From Bradyrhizobium septentrionale (GTDB lineage Bacteria > Pseudomonadota > Alphaproteobacteria > Rhizobiales > Xanthobacteraceae), in contig NZ_CP088285.1 in NCBI RefSeq assembly GCF_011516645.4, positions 3,242,501 to 3,306,500 of the forward strand: a stretch of DNA of 64,000 nt, read 5' to 3'. Positions 50,719 through 59,568 of this stretch are shown one piece after another. Under the pieces are notes generated by a model, which was not told the DNA's origin, did not search any database, and was given only the letters and a program-made list of their open reading frames with translations. A program made the translations under genes and the position numbers. The first letter of the stretch is position 1. Each line of letters opens with the position of its first letter.

Positions 50719-52029
50719 CTACGCCCCGTACACCGATCCCTTCGGCAGCGGAAACACCGGGTCCTGTGTCCTGATGTTGGTCGGCCACACCACGGTGATG
50801 CGCTCGCCGGCGTTCTGCATCACGACCGGGGTGGAGCGCTCGTTCTGGCCGGACATCGGGGTACCAGGCGGATAGAATTTCACACCATAGCCCTGGATGG
50901 TGCCGCCCGGCGGGATGTCGACGTCGAGCGCCGCCTTGCGGATTGCCTCGGGATCGAAACCGCCATATTTCTCCTTGGCGACCGGCAGCACGTTGTTGAG
51001 CAGGACCCAGGTCTGGTTGAAACCCATCGAGCAGTGCGGCGGCACTTCGGTGGCGCTGGTCTTGTCGCGATAGCGCGCCACCATGGTCTTGGTGAGGTCG
51101 CCGACCCCCGGCGCCAGCTTGGCCGGATCGAGCAGCTGCGCCGGAACGGGGTCGATGTTGCAGAAATTGTCGATGTCGGCGCCGAACGCCGTGCGCAGCT
51201 TGTCGAGCTGGCTGTATCCGGCGCCGGCGCCGAACAGCATCTTGAACTTCAGCCCGCTCTCGCGCGCCTGGCGCAGGAACAGCGTGATGTCGGGGTTGTA
51301 GCCGGCATGCGAGATGATGTCGGCCTTGGCGCGCTTCAGCTTCGTCACCAGCACCGAGAGGTCGGGCGCCGAGGCCGAGTAGCCTTCCTTGAGCACGACC
51401 TGCAGCCCGGCTTCTTTCGCGAAGGTTTCGTCGGCGGCGGCGACGCCGACGCCATAGGGGCCGTCTTCATGGATCAGCGCGACCTTGACGTCCTTCGGCT
51501 CCATGCCGAGCCTGGCCTTGGCGTGTTCGGCGAGGAAGCCGCCAAACGCCTGGCCGTATTGGTCGGAATGAATCTGCGCGCGGAACACATATTGCAGGTT
51601 CTTGTCCTTGAACACCGCGGTCGAAACCGCCGTCGTGATCCAGAGGATGCGCTTCTGCTGCTCGACCTTGGCGGCGAGCGGCACGGCGTGCGAGCTCGCG
51701 AACACGCCGTTGAGGATGTCGACCTTCTCCTGGTCGATCAGGCGATTGGCCTCGTTGATCGCCACATCGGGCTTGCTCTGGGAATCGACATTGACCGGCG
51801 CGATCTTGTATTTGCCGCCGACGCCGCCCTTCTCGTTGACGAGATCGATCGCGATCTGGGTGCCGATCGAGGAGGCGACCGAGCCGCCGGCGGCGAACGG
51901 GCCGGTCAGGTCGTAGATCACGCCGATCCGCACCGTTTCGGCCTGCGCCTGCGCCCGTGTCCAATCGAAGCTGAAAGCAGCGGCGGCAGCCGCTGAGGTC
52001 TTCAGCAGCGTCCTGCGTGAAGTCGGCAT
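50719..52029 (-). CDS. ABC transporter substrate-binding protein (branched-chain amino acid type)
   Basis: The 436-residue exported protein starts with a Tat-like signal (SRRTLLKTSAAAAAAFSFDW, residues 4-23). The periplasmic Leu-binding fold follows: IGVIYDLTGPFAAGGSVASS, KYKIAPVNVDSQSKPDVAIN and a late QTWVLLNNVLPVAKEKYGGF. It belongs to a different subgroup than the tandem pair at 22-25 kb. Start 52029 has GGGAGG upstream. No permease or ATPase gene is near, so it is an orphan. The twin-Arg motif RR at positions 5-6 suggests folding before export. The ligand is unknown; it may suit the aromatic compounds degraded nearby. Confidence 0.87.
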   Translation of the reverse strand: MPTSRRTLLKTSAAAAAAFSFDWTRAQAQAETVRIGVIYDLTGPFAAGGSVASSIGTQIAIDLVNEKGGVGGKYKIAPVNVDSQSKPDVAINEANRLIDQEKVDILNGVFASSHAVPLAAKVEQQKRILWITTAVSTAVFKDKNLQYVFRAQIHSDQYGQAFGGFLAEHAKARLGMEPKDVKVALIHEDGPYGVGVAAADETFAKEAGLQVVLKEGYSASAPDLSVLVTKLKRAKADIISHAGYNPDITLFLRQARESGLKFKMLFGAGAGYSQLDKLRTAFGADIDNFCNIDPVPAQLLDPAKLAPGVGDLTKTMVARYRDKTSATEVPPHCSMGFNQTWVLLNNVLPVAKEKYGGFDPEAIRKAALDVDIPPGGTIQGYGVKFYPPGTPMSGQNERSTPVVMQNAGERITVVWPTNIRTQDPVFPLPKGSVYGA

Positions 52030-52180
52030 CGCGTCCTCCCTGAAGCCGTCATTGCTGTGACGGGTATTGCTTGTTTTCCAGGGAGTATTGGGAGGCGAGG
52101 TCGGAAAGTCAACGCGATTGCGGCTGCGGGGTCTTGCGCTTTCGGAGGGGTGTGAGCGGAGAAGCGGCGGCATTCCCCTC

Positions 52181-52284
52181 GTCATTCCGGGGCGCGCCAC
52201 TTGGCGCGAGCCCGGAATCTATTGGGCCGCAGGCGTAGTGGATGAATGGATTCCGGGTTCTCGCTTCGCGAGCCCCGGAATGAC
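52181..52284. repeat. Palindromic repeat, family G
   Basis: GTCATTCCGGGGCGCGCCAC opens it and CGAGCCCCGGAATGAC closes it, with CCCGGAATCTATT pairing with AATGGATTCCGGG inside. It lies between the solute-binding protein gene start and the efflux operon end. Confidence 0.75.
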
Positions 52285-52293
52285 AATGGAAAC

Positions 52294-53841
52294 CTACTCC
52301 ATCACCGCGGCGTGGTCCGGCGGCGCCGATTGCGCACGCAGCGCGGCCTTGGTCGAGCCGATCATCATCGCGAGCGGGATCGAGACCAGGATGAACAGCA
52401 TCACCAGCTGGTAGTCGTGCGAGAAGGCGATGATCTGCGACTGCGCGGCGACCATCCTGTCGGCCATCGCGCGGCCGGTATCGGTGTTGAGGTTCATCAT
52501 GCCGGATATGTCGGGCATCTGCAGCGCGTGGTTGAACGGATTGATCTGCTCCGAGAGTTTTGCGTAGATCCGCCGCCCGCCTTCGGTGAGCTGCGCGATC
52601 ACGATCGAGATGCCGACCGAGCTCGCGACGTTGCGGAACAGCGTCAGCATCGAGGTGCCGTCGGTGCGCAAATGGTTCGGCAAGGTCAGGAACGCCACCG
52701 TCGACAGCGGCACGAAGACGAGGCCGAAGCCAAAGCCCTGGACCACGCTGACGACGATGATCTCGTTCGCCTGGGTCATGTCGGTCCAGCCGGTCATCTG
52801 GAACAGCGAGGCCGCGGTCAGCGCCAGGCCGGAGATGATCAGCGTCCGCGCCTCGATGTAGCGCATCATGCGGCCGACCAGCATCATCGCGACGAAGGTG
52901 CCGGCGCCGCGGGTCGCCAGCAGCAGGCCGGCGGTAATGATCGGATAGCCGACCACGTTCTGCAGATAGGGCGAGGACAGCGCCATGGTCGAATACAGCA
53001 CGAGGCCCATGACCGTCATGAACACGACGCCGCCGAGAAAATTCCGGTCCTTGAAGATCGCGAACTGGATGAACGGCCTGTCGGTCGTCAACGAATGGGC
53101 GAAGAAGAAGTAGCAGCCGACCGCCGCGACGATGAACTCGATCATGATCTCGTTGGACTCGAGCCAGCCGAGCTGCTCGCCGCGGTCGAGCGCGAGCTGC
53201 AGCGCACCGATCGCGACCGCGAGCGCGCCAAAGCCGAACCAGTCGAAGCGCAGATTGTGGTCCTGCCTGGTCTCGTCCATGAAGATTGCAAGGCCGAGCA
53301 CCGTGAAGGCGCCGAACGGCAGATTGACGAAGAACACCCAGTGCCAGGAATAGGTCTCGGTCAGCCAGGCGCCCAATGACGGCCCCATGATCGGGCCCAT
53401 CATCACGCCCATGCCCCAGATCGACATCGCTTTGGCCCGCTCATGCAGCGCATAGGAGTCGAGCATCACGGCCTGCGACAGCGGCACCAGCGCTGCGCCG
53501 AATACGCCCTGCAGCAGGCGGAACAGCACCATCTGGTTGATGTCCTGCGCCAGGCCGCACAGCACAGACGCGAAGGTGAAGCCGGCCGAGCAGATGATGA
53601 AGATGCGCTTGCGGCCGAAGCGGTTGGCGATCCAGCCCACCGGCGCGGTCATGATCGCGGCCGCGACGATGTAGGAGGTCAGCACCCAGTTGATCTGGTC
53701 CTGCGACGCTGACAGCGAACCCTGCATATAGGGCAGCGCGACGTTGGCGATGGTGGTGTCCAGCGCCTGCATGATCGTCGCGGTCATTGCGCAGATCGTC
53801 ACCATGTTCCGGCGCATGCCGGATGGTGACGGTGCATTCAT
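52294..53841 (-). CDS. emrB: DHA2 family multidrug efflux MFS permease (EmrB-like)
   Basis: The 515-residue permease has 14 predicted helices. The DHA2 signatures include the helix-1 motif ALDTTIANVALPYMQG, cytoplasmic GWIANRFGRKRIFIICS and the helix-4 region LFRLLQGVFGAALVPLSQA. It pumps drugs across the inner membrane using protons, together with the HlyD-like partner encoded just upstream. It follows emrA by six bases on the same strand. Together with the MarR gene it makes a three-gene operon. No TolC-like outer-membrane gene is present in the window. Confidence 0.93.
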   Translation of the reverse strand: MNAPSPSGMRRNMVTICAMTATIMQALDTTIANVALPYMQGSLSASQDQINWVLTSYIVAAAIMTAPVGWIANRFGRKRIFIICSAGFTFASVLCGLAQDINQMVLFRLLQGVFGAALVPLSQAVMLDSYALHERAKAMSIWGMGVMMGPIMGPSLGAWLTETYSWHWVFFVNLPFGAFTVLGLAIFMDETRQDHNLRFDWFGFGALAVAIGALQLALDRGEQLGWLESNEIMIEFIVAAVGCYFFFAHSLTTDRPFIQFAIFKDRNFLGGVVFMTVMGLVLYSTMALSSPYLQNVVGYPIITAGLLLATRGAGTFVAMMLVGRMMRYIEARTLIISGLALTAASLFQMTGWTDMTQANEIIVVSVVQGFGFGLVFVPLSTVAFLTLPNHLRTDGTSMLTLFRNVASSVGISIVIAQLTEGGRRIYAKLSEQINPFNHALQMPDISGMMNLNTDTGRAMADRMVAAQSQIIAFSHDYQLVMLFILVSIPLAMMIGSTKAALRAQSAPPDHAAVME

Positions 53842-53847
53842 CGCGTC

Positions 53848-55023
53848 TTAGTCCTGGTGGTCCGGGTGCGCCGAGGCCGGCGACAGCCCGAGCAGGCCCG
53901 CCAGCGTGCGGCGGTGGTTGGTGTCGATCGTCGCGTAGACGCTCATGCCGGCCTTCAGCTTCTTCACGAACGGATCGTTTTCGTCGAAATAGATCCGCAC
54001 CGGCACGCGCTGCACCACCTTGACGAAATTGCCGGTGGCGTTCTGCGGCGGCAGGATCGCGAACTGCGCGCCGGTGCCGGGCGACAGCGAGCCGATCTTG
54101 CCCTTGAACCGATGGTTCGGGAACGCGTCGACGTCGAGCTCAACCGGCTGGCCGACCGCGACATAGGTGAAGTCGCTTTCCTTCGGGTTGGCGTCGACCC
54201 AGGGATGGTCGACGTCGATCACCGAAAACACCGGCGCGCCCGCGGCGACGAAGCGGCCGAGCTGGATCTGGTCGACCTGGGTTGCGACGCCGTCCATCGG
54301 CGCGCGCAGCACGGTGTGATCGAGATTGCGCTGCGCGTCGTCGAGCTTGGCCTTGGCCTGGGCATAGGGCGGGAACCGCTCGATCGGCAAATCGACATCG
54401 CCGAGCAGCTGGGTCTTGTCCTTGGAAATCTGCTGCTTGATGTATTGCCCCAGACTCTCGGCCGTCACCTGCGCGTTCGCCGCGTTGTCGAGATCGAGCT
54501 GCGAGCCGAAATTCTGCTTGGCGAGCGTCGACTTGCGGTCGACGTCCTTCTTCTTCAATTCGATGCTCTGCTGGGCGAATTCGAGCATCCGGGTGTTGAT
54601 CTTGATGTTGTCGACCAGATTGTCATAGGTCGTCCTGGTCTGGTCGAGCGCGGCCTTGGCCTGCGCGACCGCGAGACGGAACGGCACCGGATCGATCTCG
54701 AACAGCTCGTCGCCCTTCCTGACGTGCTGGCCTTCCTTGACGACGATCTTGTCGATCTTGCCGGAGATCTCCGGCGTGATCAGCACCTTCTGGGCGCCGA
54801 CATAGGCGTCGTCGGTGCCGACATAGCGTCCGCCATTGAGATAGAACACGATGCCGCCGATCGCAGCCACGGTCGGCAGCACGACCAGCAGCAGCACCCG
54901 CCGATAGCGCCGCAGGCCCGCCATCAGGCGACGGCGCGGCGCGCGGCTGGCCTTGCCCGACGGCGCGGGCGTTTCCGGATTGCTCTTCTGCTCGGGCGCC
55001 AGCTTGAGCACGGGTTCAGCCAT
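53848..55023 (-). CDS. emrA: HlyD family membrane-fusion protein (EmrA-like)
   Basis: The 391-residue adaptor has one N-terminal membrane helix (LLLVVLPTVAAIGGIVFYL, about 44-62). A split lipoyl domain (VLITPEISGKIDKIVVKEGQ / VLRAPMDGVATQVDQIQ), a coiled-coil hairpin with LEFAQQSIELKKKDVDRKST, and a beta-barrel near NPKESDFTYVAVGQPVEL follow. AAGGAAC precedes ATG 55023, which overlaps the marR 3' end by eight bases. It links EmrB to an outer-membrane channel for drug or acid-stress efflux. Confidence 0.92.
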   Translation of the reverse strand: MAEPVLKLAPEQKSNPETPAPSGKASRAPRRRLMAGLRRYRRVLLLVVLPTVAAIGGIVFYLNGGRYVGTDDAYVGAQKVLITPEISGKIDKIVVKEGQHVRKGDELFEIDPVPFRLAVAQAKAALDQTRTTYDNLVDNIKINTRMLEFAQQSIELKKKDVDRKSTLAKQNFGSQLDLDNAANAQVTAESLGQYIKQQISKDKTQLLGDVDLPIERFPPYAQAKAKLDDAQRNLDHTVLRAPMDGVATQVDQIQLGRFVAAGAPVFSVIDVDHPWVDANPKESDFTYVAVGQPVELDVDAFPNHRFKGKIGSLSPGTGAQFAILPPQNATGNFVKVVQRVPVRIYFDENDPFVKKLKAGMSVYATIDTNHRRTLAGLLGLSPASAHPDHQD

Positions 55024-55495
55024 AGCGCTGTTCCTTTCGGGAGGGTTCGCCGGCTGGGCTTTGGATGGCATTGCGAACGTTTTCCTTGATCGATTCCAAT
55101 TGCGTGAGCAGGCGGTGCGCGTCGGCCGGGCTGATGCCCTCGAGCGCGGTCGCGGTGAGTTCGGAGCGCAGGCCGGCCAGCTTGCCGAGCAGCGGGCGCG
55201 CGGCCTTCTTCAGATAGAGGCGGTTGACGCGGCGGTCGCTGTCGTCGCTGCGGCGCTCGATCCAGCCATTGTCGCAGAGCTTGTCGATCAGCCGCGTCAG
55301 CGTGATCGGCTGCATCTCGAGCAGCTCGGCGAGCTCGGTCTGCTTCATGCCCTCGCTGCGCTCGATCCTGAACAACACGGCCCATTGCGCGCGGGTGATG
55401 CCGTAGCGCGCAGCCTCCTTGTCGGCATAGACGCGGATCAGCCGGAACAATTCGCCCAGCGTAAACATGAAGTCCGTGTCCACGGAACCGCGCAT
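55016..55495 (-). CDS. MarR family regulator of the efflux operon
   Basis: The 159-residue winged-helix protein has a MarR core: YGITRAQWAVLFRIERSEGMKQTELAELLEMQPITLTR (about 36-74), then the wing WIERRSDDSDRRVNRLYLKK (about 84-103). It ends with a helical dimerisation segment. GGAAGG precedes ATG 55495. The gene leads the operon and overlaps emrA. The promoter region holds a perfect ATAAGC-TT-GCTTAT palindrome plus a further ATAAGC half-site, so autorepression relieved by toxic compounds is likely. Confidence 0.9.
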   Translation of the reverse strand: MRGSVDTDFMFTLGELFRLIRVYADKEAARYGITRAQWAVLFRIERSEGMKQTELAELLEMQPITLTRLIDKLCDNGWIERRSDDSDRRVNRLYLKKAARPLLGKLAGLRSELTATALEGISPADAHRLLTQLESIKENVRNAIQSPAGEPSRKEQRYG

Positions 55496-55509
55496 AGGTG
55501 CATCCTTCC

Positions 55510-55539
55510 ATAAGCTTTGGATATAATAAGCTTGCTTAT
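55510..55539 (-). promoter_or_regulatory. MarR operator and promoter of the efflux operon
   Basis: ATAAGC TT GCTTAT (55526-55539) is a perfect 14-base palindrome, and a second ATAAGC half-site lies at 55510. On the minus strand the -10-like TATTAT overlaps the palindrome. The region is notably AT-rich and lies 15-44 bp upstream of the marR start. Confidence 0.6.
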
Positions 55540-55659
55540 GAATTCTGCATGCCGGGTTAACGGGGGGCTGCCCCGCATGGCGCACATGGCTGCAACGCGA
55601 CGAGTGACTGGGAGCGGCCGGGCTATGGGAATGGGCGCAAAAATGCTACATATCGGGCA

Positions 55660-56148
55660 ATGAGCCTCGCGAAGCCGACCTTTCCTGCCCCCGATCACGA
55701 CCACGGCCGCTGCGCCGCGGACGCGATGGCGCATGCCGAGCAGGTCTGTGCGCGCCGCGGCCAGAAATTCACCCCGATTCGGCGTCAGGTGCTGCAGGCG
55801 CTGCTGTCGAGCCATCGCCCGCTCGGCGCCTATGAGGTGATCGACGAGCTGGCCAAGACGATGCCGCGGCCGGCACCGATTACCGTGTACCGCGCGCTCG
55901 ACTTCCTGATGGAGAACGGCCTCGTGCACCGCATCGAGAGCCGCAACGCCTTCCTCGCCTGCGCGCACGACCATGACGAAGCCTCGATGGTGGCGTTTTT
56001 GATCTGCGACCATTGCGGCTCGGTCGGCGAGATCCCGGCCGCACCGGTCGCGCAAAGCCTGACGGCTGCGGCGCGGGCCTCGGGCTTCATCCCGAAACTG
56101 TCCGTCGTCGAGATCGCCGGCACCTGCGCGCATTGCCAGAAGACGTGA
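55660..56148 (+). CDS. Fur family transcriptional regulator, Zur-like
   Basis: The 162-residue regulator has an N-terminal winged helix (GQKFTPIRRQVLQALLSSHRP, about 34-54; ITVYRALDFLMENGLVHRI). A metal-binding C-terminal domain follows with LACAHDHDEASMVAFLICDHCG and a final CAHC, the structural zinc cysteines CxxC...CxxC. His/Cys spacing and the HDHGRC start are of Zur type. It represses zinc uptake genes when zinc is sufficient. The ribosome site is weak. It is divergent from the efflux operon. Zur against another Fur subfamily remains open. Confidence 0.88.
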   Translation: MSLAKPTFPAPDHDHGRCAADAMAHAEQVCARRGQKFTPIRRQVLQALLSSHRPLGAYEVIDELAKTMPRPAPITVYRALDFLMENGLVHRIESRNAFLACAHDHDEASMVAFLICDHCGSVGEIPAAPVAQSLTAAARASGFIPKLSVVEIAGTCAHCQKT

Positions 56149-56187
56149 TGCGCAATGGTTCTGCTGATCGGCGCAGCTCTCGAGTTA

Positions 56188-56328
56188 CCTCGCCCCGCTT
56201 GCGGGGAGAGGTCGAAATTCGCGTCAGCGAATTTCGGGTGAGGGGGGCTCACCGCGCGCTCGCCTCTATCGAATTTATGGAGAGAGCCCCTCACCCCAGC
56301 CCTCTCCCCGCAAGAGCGGGGCGAGGGA
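56188..56328. repeat. Palindromic repeat, family D
   Basis: CCTCGCCCCGCTTGCGGGGA opens it and CCCGCAAGAGCGGGGCGAGG closes it; the inner hairpin AAATTCGCGTCAGCGAATTT lies at 56215. It is the same family as the copy at 23481. Confidence 0.75.
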
Positions 56329-56377
56329 GCCTAACCGGCTACTAACAACACGGCACCAAGCCGGCCCACGAGGAAAC

Positions 56378-57334
56378 ATGTCGACCCAAGCGATCACAGC
56401 CCCCGTCACGAGGCCCGTCAGTGTCGGCCATGGGCTGCCGCCCGGCGCCATCGCCGTGATGCTGATGCTGTGCGTCAGCTGGGGCTTCAACCAGCTCGCG
56501 GTCAAGCTCGCGCTGCCCGATGTGCCGCCGATGCTGCAGGCGATGATCCGCTCCTCAGGCGCGCTGCCGGTGATGCTGATCGTCGGCTGGCTGCGCGGCG
56601 TCAAATTCTTCGAGCGCGACGGCTCGCTCGTCCCAGGCGTGATTGCCGGGCTGATGTTCGGCTGCGAGTTCGTGCTGATCTTCACTGGGCTCGTCTTCAC
56701 CTCGGCGTCGCGCGCCTCGGTGTTCCTCTACACCGCGCCGTTCTTCGTCGCGCTCGGCTCGCACCAGTTCCTCGGCGAGCGTCTCTCCACCGTGCAGTGC
56801 AGCGGCCTTGCGCTGAGCTTTGCCGGCGTCGCGCTCGCGATCGGCGTGCCGCAACCGAATGTCGACGCCAAGGTTCTGCTCGGCGATCTCATGGTGGTCG
56901 GCGGCGGCGCGCTGTGGGCCGCGACCACGCTGGTCGCCAAGGGCACGCGCCTGCGCCAGGCCGCGCCGGAAAAGGCGCTCGGCTACCAGGTCGCGATCTC
57001 GATTCCGATCCCCGGGTTTGCCGCCTGGATTGCGGGCGAGCGCATCGAGCATGTGCCGAGCGTGCTGTCGATCTCGCTGCTCGCCTATCAGGCGGTCTGG
57101 GTGGTGGGCTGCACCTTCGTGATCTGGTTTGCGATGGTGAAGACCTATTCGGCCAGCAAGCTGTCGGCCTTCACCTTCATCACGCCGCTGTTCGGCGTGG
57201 TCGCGGCCTATTTCATCATGCACGACACGCTGACGCCGGTATTCGGCGTCGCCGCGCTGCTGGTGATCGCCGGCCTCTATCTCGTCAACAAGCCCGACCC
57301 GAAGGTGACGCCGGACCCGAACGTGCCGGCGTGA
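56378..57334 (+). CDS. DMT superfamily transporter, EamA family
   Basis: The 318-residue membrane protein has ten predicted helices in two homologous EamA halves, each with the family pattern near SWGFNQLAVKLAL (first half, about 34-46) and GGALWAATTLVAKGTRL (second half, about 175-191). Such proteins export amino acids, nucleobases or drugs. The N-terminal 20 residues are polar. A strong terminator lies 40 bp after the stop, so it is monocistronic. A palindromic repeat occupies the upstream spacer. The substrate is unknown. Confidence 0.9.
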   Translation: MSTQAITAPVTRPVSVGHGLPPGAIAVMLMLCVSWGFNQLAVKLALPDVPPMLQAMIRSSGALPVMLIVGWLRGVKFFERDGSLVPGVIAGLMFGCEFVLIFTGLVFTSASRASVFLYTAPFFVALGSHQFLGERLSTVQCSGLALSFAGVALAIGVPQPNVDAKVLLGDLMVVGGGALWAATTLVAKGTRLRQAAPEKALGYQVAISIPIPGFAAWIAGERIEHVPSVLSISLLAYQAVWVVGCTFVIWFAMVKTYSASKLSAFTFITPLFGVVAAYFIMHDTLTPVFGVAALLVIAGLYLVNKPDPKVTPDPNVPA

Positions 57335-57373
57335 GGCCCAGAGACCGAAGGGCGCAGCCAGGACGCTGAATCG

Positions 57374-57403
57374 AAAAGGACCGTCACATGGACGGTCCTT
57401 TTC
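57374..57403 (+). terminator. Rho-independent terminator of the EamA gene
   Basis: AAAAGGACCGTC and GACGGTCCTTTT form a perfect 12-bp stem with loop ACATG, ending in TTTTC. Confidence 0.85.
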
Positions 57404-57566
57404 TGCCGGTTGAAATAGGCCTGTAAAAACCCAAACGTGAAAAATGCTCTGCAAATTACCGTCGTGCCGGCAGGGATTGTATTACGACCGTCCTGGCTCG
57501 TCAGGAATCCGGATCAGTACGGTGTTCCGGCATGGAACTGGCGCGGATGGTTAATACCGCAGCTCG

Positions 57567-58834
57567 CTACATCATCCGCTCATGCATCTCGAGATCGACA
57601 TAGAGCGCCGCGTGATGCAGGCCGCGGTCGGACAGCATCTTCGCGCTGCCGGCGCCGAGATCGGTGACGTCAAGTGAAGTGCCAAGCCCGTCCCGGTAGA
57701 GGATCGGCTGATAGCCCTTGATGATCCTCTGGCCGAACGCCGGGTAGGTCGGCGGGCCATCGGAGAACGCGTGGCGGAACGACTGGTAGAGCGTCGACAA
57801 GCGTAGCGTCTCCATCGCCGCCGGCTCATGCCGTTCGGCAAGGCCAAGGCGTATCCTGAAATAGGTGTTGTAGTCCTGGCGCTGCTTCTCGATCGCGATG
57901 AATGCATCCGCATCGGCTCCGTCGAGTGCGTAGTAGGCCGCCGTTCGATCCTGCTCCGGCGTGGTCGTTTCGGCCGCCTGCAACTGCGCTCTCTCCTGCT
58001 GCAGAAGGCTGTCGACGTCGATCGGTCCGGCCTGCTTGCGGAGGTCGGCCGCGTGCTTGCCCACCACGCTGACGCTTGCCCGATGGTTCAGGTCGATCTC
58101 CGCGCCGCCGTCCGCCATCACGCGCCAGCCGGCGGCTTCAAGTCGCGCCCCGGTCCCTGACAACAGCGCGTCGAAAGGCGGCGAGGAGATGCCGTGCCCG
58201 TAACGCGCGCAGAGATCGACGACGATGTTGCACGCGGCGGTGACGCCAGGGTCGGCCTTGTCCGCGACGGCCTGTGTCCCGCCATCCGGCGGGATGGCGA
58301 ATACGGCCATGACGGCTTTGGAAAAACCGGAGACCTTGCGTTCCGCCTCCTGCCTCGCGCCCACGGCCGCATCAAGCGGAACGGCTCCCGATGGACCAGC
58401 GCTGGCCCCGTTCGTGCCGTCGTAGCGGCCGGCTGGCTTCGCCTTGCGAGTGCGGCGAGGAAACAGAAACCAGAGAAGGCAAAGGCGCAAATCGCCGGGA
58501 TGGCGGCGATCAGGCCGTACGGCACGTGAACGCCAAACCAGGCCTCGACGCGATCCTGGATCGCGGCAAAGAAGTAGAAGATGGCGAACGGCGCGACCGC
58601 GAAGAACACCGCGAGCCCGGTGGTCAGGCCGCTGTCGTGAAAGCGCCGCGCCGTCACCGCCAACATCGGCAGCGCCATCGCAATGGCGACGTAGATCGCG
58701 GTGTCGAGCTGATGGGCCGCGAGCAGAACCAGCAGGCAAAAGCCGAAGAACCACCAGAACTCGGCGCGTGGCGCCCGGCCGCTGAAGTCGGCGAATTTCC
58801 TGAAGCAGGTGGCGATCGACGCGGTGGCTTGCAT
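57567..58834 (-). pseudogene. Frameshifted DUF805 fusion gene
   Basis: Two frames fit one gene. From ATG 58834 (GGAG six bases upstream) the first frame encodes a DUF805 domain with four membrane helices, starting MQATASIATCFRKFADFSGR with the family block RAPRAEFWWFFGF and RRFHDSGL. Near 58440-58450, at CTCGCAAGGCGAAGC, the useful frame shifts by one base. It then continues as a cytoplasmic-looking domain with SGFSKAVMAVFAIPPDGG, many charged helices and end LYVDLEMHERMM at 57567. The total of 1268 bases is one short of 423 codons, consistent with a one-base deletion. As read, the first frame runs on unmatched to 58118. The C-terminal domain is not recognised. Sequence error, true inactivation or programmed shift are all possible. 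Confidence 0.6.
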
Positions 58835-58943
58835 GACCATCTCCGGGCAGACGGCGGCAGCCTAGCGGCGAAGATTTACGTTTCTCTATTGTCGACGGGC
58901 GCAATTGCAGCGAGCCGATGCGACGTGGCGAGCCGGGACGGTG

Positions 58944-58957
58944 TTGATCTACGCCAA
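58944..58957. promoter_or_regulatory. Weak FNR-like box before a small gene
   Basis: TTGATCTACGCCAA fits TTG-N8-CAA, but its right half-site is degenerate. It lies about 60-72 bp before the ATG at 59016. Such loose matches occur by chance in GC-rich DNA. Confidence 0.2.
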
Positions 58958-59015
58958 CATCGCCACTAACATTCCGTGTTATCTCCCACGCGAGGGATGC
59001 CTTGGAGGCGCGCCG

Positions 59016-59204
59016 ATGCCAATCGATGCCACCGATGCAATTGAAGCCGGAATCCGGTCGGCGTTCACCGCATATTCCAAAGAGGATGATCCGGATTGGC
59101 GGAGTGCTTGCTGGATCAAGCCTGATGAGTGCTCCCATTTGGCAAAGAACATCCTGAAGGAATTGGCGGCCCGGGGCTTTGAGATCGTCAAGAAGCCGGC
59201 TTGA
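59016..59204 (+). CDS. Hypothetical 62-residue protein
   Basis: ATG 59016 has GGAGG at eight-base spacing. The product is a soluble small protein starting MPIDATDAIEAGIRSAF and carrying a conserved-looking middle DPDWRSACWIKPDECSHLAK, ending ELAARGFEIVKKPA. The helix-strand pattern resembles other small rhizobial hypothetical proteins, but no named family is recognised. It stands alone; repeats follow it. Codon use is normal for the genome, so it is probably a real gene. Confidence 0.65.
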   Translation: MPIDATDAIEAGIRSAFTAYSKEDDPDWRSACWIKPDECSHLAKNILKELAARGFEIVKKPA

Positions 59205-59257
59205 TTGCCGCGCCGACGCACTCGCTGCGGCCTCACCGGCCGCGCCGCACGTTCACC

Positions 59258-59379
59258 GTCGTCCCGGCGAAGGCCGGGACCCATAGCCACCGACGATGAT
59301 TGTTGCGCGACGCTGGGGCCACAGCGCGCTTCAGCAACTCAATCCTGTGGTTATGAGGCCCTGCTTTCGCAGGGACGAC
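59258..59379. repeat. Palindromic repeat, family A
   Basis: GTCGTCCCGGCGAAGGCCGG opens it and GCTTTCGCAGGGACGAC closes it, with GCGACGCTGGGGCCACAG inside, shared with the copy at 2306. Confidence 0.75.
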
Positions 59380-59412
59380 GAAGCGGTGAGGGCGCGTGCT
59401 CACGTCGATCAC

Positions 59413-59516
59413 CGTCACCCTGAGGAGGCCGCGGAGCGGCCGTCTCGAAGGGTCGACGGCCACCGGCCGGGCCGTTCATCCTTCGAGGCTCGCTACGCTC
59501 GCACCTCAGGATGACG
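59413..59516. repeat. Palindromic repeat, family B, inverted orientation
   Basis: CGTCACCCTGAGGAGGCCGC opens it and CGCACCTCAGGATGACGG closes it. The central GTCGACGGCCACCGGCCGGG is reverse-complementary to that of the other family B copies. It completes the 59205-59568 gap together with the family A element. Confidence 0.75.
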
Positions 59517-59568
59517 GTTCAACAGCTCTCGCAGCGGCGACGTGAGGGGAGAGCAGTCCGTGCCCCCG

